This document shows positions 62,733 to 64,000 of a stretch of DNA of 64,000 nucleotides, piece after piece. The notes under the pieces were generated by a model. The model was given only the letters and a program-made list of their open reading frames with translations, searched no databases and was not told the DNA's origin. A program made the position numbers and the translations under genes. Each line of letters begins with the position of its first letter. The first letter of the stretch is position 1. The DNA lies in assembly GCF_019050325.1 (NCBI RefSeq), contig NZ_VOMB01000016.1, forward strand, positions 787,168-851,167, written 5' to 3'. The DNA is from [Mycobacterium] fortunisiensis (lineage in GTDB: Bacteria > Actinomycetota > Actinomycetes > Mycobacteriales > Mycobacteriaceae).

Positions 62733-63514
62733 GCACCATCAGTGATGTCGCGACGAGGGTGATCCCGTGCCTCGACGTCGACGCCGGCCGGGTGGTCAAG
62801 GGCGTCAACTTCGAGAACCTGCGGGACGCAGGCGATCCCGTCGAACTCGCCGCGGCCTACGACGCCGAGGGCGCCGACGAGTTGACCTTCCTCGATGTGA
62901 CCGCGTCCTCGTCGGGCCGGGCCACCATGCTCGAGGTGGTCAAGCGCACCGCCGAGCAGGTGTTCATCCCGCTGACCGTCGGTGGTGGTGTGCGTTCGGT
63001 CGAGGACGTCGACGTGCTGCTGCGCGCCGGCGCCGACAAGGTGTCGGTCAACACCGCCGCGATCGCCCGGCCCGAACTGCTGGCCGAGATGGCCCGCCAG
63101 TTCGGTTCGCAGTGCATCGTGCTGTCGGTCGATGCCCGCACGGTCCCGGCCGGTGATCAGCCCACCCCGTCGGGCTGGGAGGTGACCACCCACGGTGGCC
63201 GCCGCGGCACCGGGATCGACGCGATCGAATGGGCCGCGCGCGGCGCCGAACTCGGGGTCGGTGAGATCCTGCTCAACTCGATGGACCGCGACGGCACCAA
63301 GGAGGGCTTCGACCTGCCGATGCTGCGTGCGGTGCGCGCGGCCGTCGGCGTGCCGGTGATCGCCAGCGGCGGCGCCGGAGCGGTGGCTGATTTCGCGCCC
63401 GCCGTGCAGGCCGGGGCCGACGCGGTGCTGGCCGCCAGCGTGTTCCACTTCCGGGAGCTGACCATCGGCGAGGTGAAGGCGGCGATGGCGGCTGAAGGGA
63501 TCACTGTCCGATGA
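62729..63514 (+). CDS. hisF: Imidazole glycerol phosphate synthase, cyclase subunit
   Basis: The protein of 261 residues is a beta-alpha barrel. [32 protein letters not shown] has the first catalytic Asp, [16 protein letters not shown] the second, and [12 protein letters not shown] binds phosphate. It joins PRFAR with ammonia from HisH. The start is GTG at 62729, overlapping the impA stop. Confidence 0.96.
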   Translation: MSTISDVATRVIPCLDVDAGRVVKGVNFENLRDAGDPVELAAAYDAEGADELTFLDVTASSSGRATMLEVVKRTAEQVFIPLTVGGGVRSVEDVDVLLRAGADKVSVNTAAIARPELLAEMARQFGSQCIVLSVDARTVPAGDQPTPSGWEVTTHGGRRGTGIDAIEWAARGAELGVGEILLNSMDRDGTKEGFDLPMLRAVRAAVGVPVIASGGAGAVADFAPAVQAGADAVLAASVFHFRELTIGEVKAAMAAEGITVR

Positions 63515-63855
63515 GTCTCGATCCGGCCATCGCGGCGCGACTGAAACGCAACGAGGCCGGCCTTTTCACTGCCGTGGCACAGGAGCGGGGGACCGGCCAG
63601 GTGCTGATGGTCGCCTGGATGGACGACGACGCGCTGGCCCGCACCCTGGAAACCCGTGAGGCCACCTATTTTTCGCGGTCCCGCGGCGAACAGTGGGTCA
63701 AAGGCCTCACGTCGGGGCACACCCAGTACGTGCACTCGGTGCGGCTGGACTGCGACGGGGACACGGTGCTGCTGGAGGTCGATCAGATCGGCGCGGCCTG
63801 CCACACCGGCGCGCACACCTGCTTCGACGCGGACGTGCTGCTGTCCGACGGCTGA
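63511..63855 (+). CDS. hisI: Phosphoribosyl-AMP cyclohydrolase
   Basis: The protein is 114 residues. [64 protein letters not shown] hold the zinc cysteines. It is the single-function form without the HisE part. The ATG at 63511 overlaps the hisF stop. It appears to be the last gene of the operon in this window. Confidence 0.95.
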   Translation: MSLDPAIAARLKRNEAGLFTAVAQERGTGQVLMVAWMDDDALARTLETREATYFSRSRGEQWVKGLTSGHTQYVHSVRLDCDGDTVLLEVDQIGAACHTGAHTCFDADVLLSDG

Positions 63856-64000
63856 CGGGGTGGTCAAGCCGAGTTTCAGTTGATGAAAACCCTTGCCGAG
63901 GCATCACCCCGGGTGGATAATCGAAAGTATGTACTGCTTATCTGCTTAAGTGGACCTATGCTGGTCAGCATGGGTGCTGCAGATGGCCGACCAGTCGGCG
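63856..64000. other. Region after the his operon
   Basis: Nothing firm can be assigned in these 145 bases. The stretch around 63915-63960 is AT-rich and may hold a promoter. Two in-frame ATGs near 63958 and 63970 could begin a gene that continues past the window. No terminator hairpin with a U-run was seen. Confidence 0.4.

Overview
This window is chromosomal DNA from a mycobacterium, probably a rapid-growing environmental species (Mycolicibacterium type). GC content is high. GTG starts, ATGA/GTGA/TGATG stop-start overlaps and probable leaderless genes are common. Mycobacterial families are present (MmpL, Pap, GAP/Sap, LpqH-type lipoprotein, F420-linked reductases). The gene order follows Mycobacterium tuberculosis from about Rv1529 to Rv1606: fadD, ileS, dinX, ansA, lspA, a pseudouridine synthase, dnaE1, ilvA, treXYZ, bioAFD, bioB, nadABC, hisDCBHA-impA-hisFI.

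Region 1 (1-9900) is the end of a lipid or glycolipid locus. It holds a fatty-acyl-AMP ligase cut by the window edge, a polytopic membrane protein, a proline-rich exported protein, a GAP/Sap export helper, a Pap acyltransferase and an MmpL transporter. A small regulator/membrane-protein module and an orphan condensation-like protein follow.

Region 2 (9900-29800) is mostly housekeeping. ileS has a T-box leader. dinX and dnaE1 are two DNA polymerases. lspA, rluD-type and rarD genes run close together. Between dnaE1 and ilvA lie small redox and regulatory genes, including a MerR regulator with a near-perfect operator.

Region 3 (29800-50200) is metabolic. treX-treY-treZ converts alpha-glucan to trehalose. 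A membrane acyltransferase sits upstream. The biotin genes bioA, bioF-bioD, bioB and bsaP surround the divergent repressor bioQ, with BioQ boxes at bioF and bioB. nrtR faces nadA-nadB-nadC across a long palindrome.

Region 4 (50200-56320) breaks the conserved order between nadC and the his operon. It is a two-gene cassette on the minus strand: a protein kinase fused to an SF1 (UPF1-like) helicase, and a winged-helix/PLD-nuclease/S1 protein. The architecture matches a type I Mokosh anti-phage defence system, with unusual extra domains. Its flanks look like decayed, non-coding DNA.

Region 5 (56317-64000) holds a LysE exporter and a nitroreductase-fold protein, then the tightly overlapped hisD-hisC-hisB-hisH-hisA-impA-hisF-hisI operon.

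No tRNA, rRNA, insertion sequence, integrase or CRISPR array was seen.
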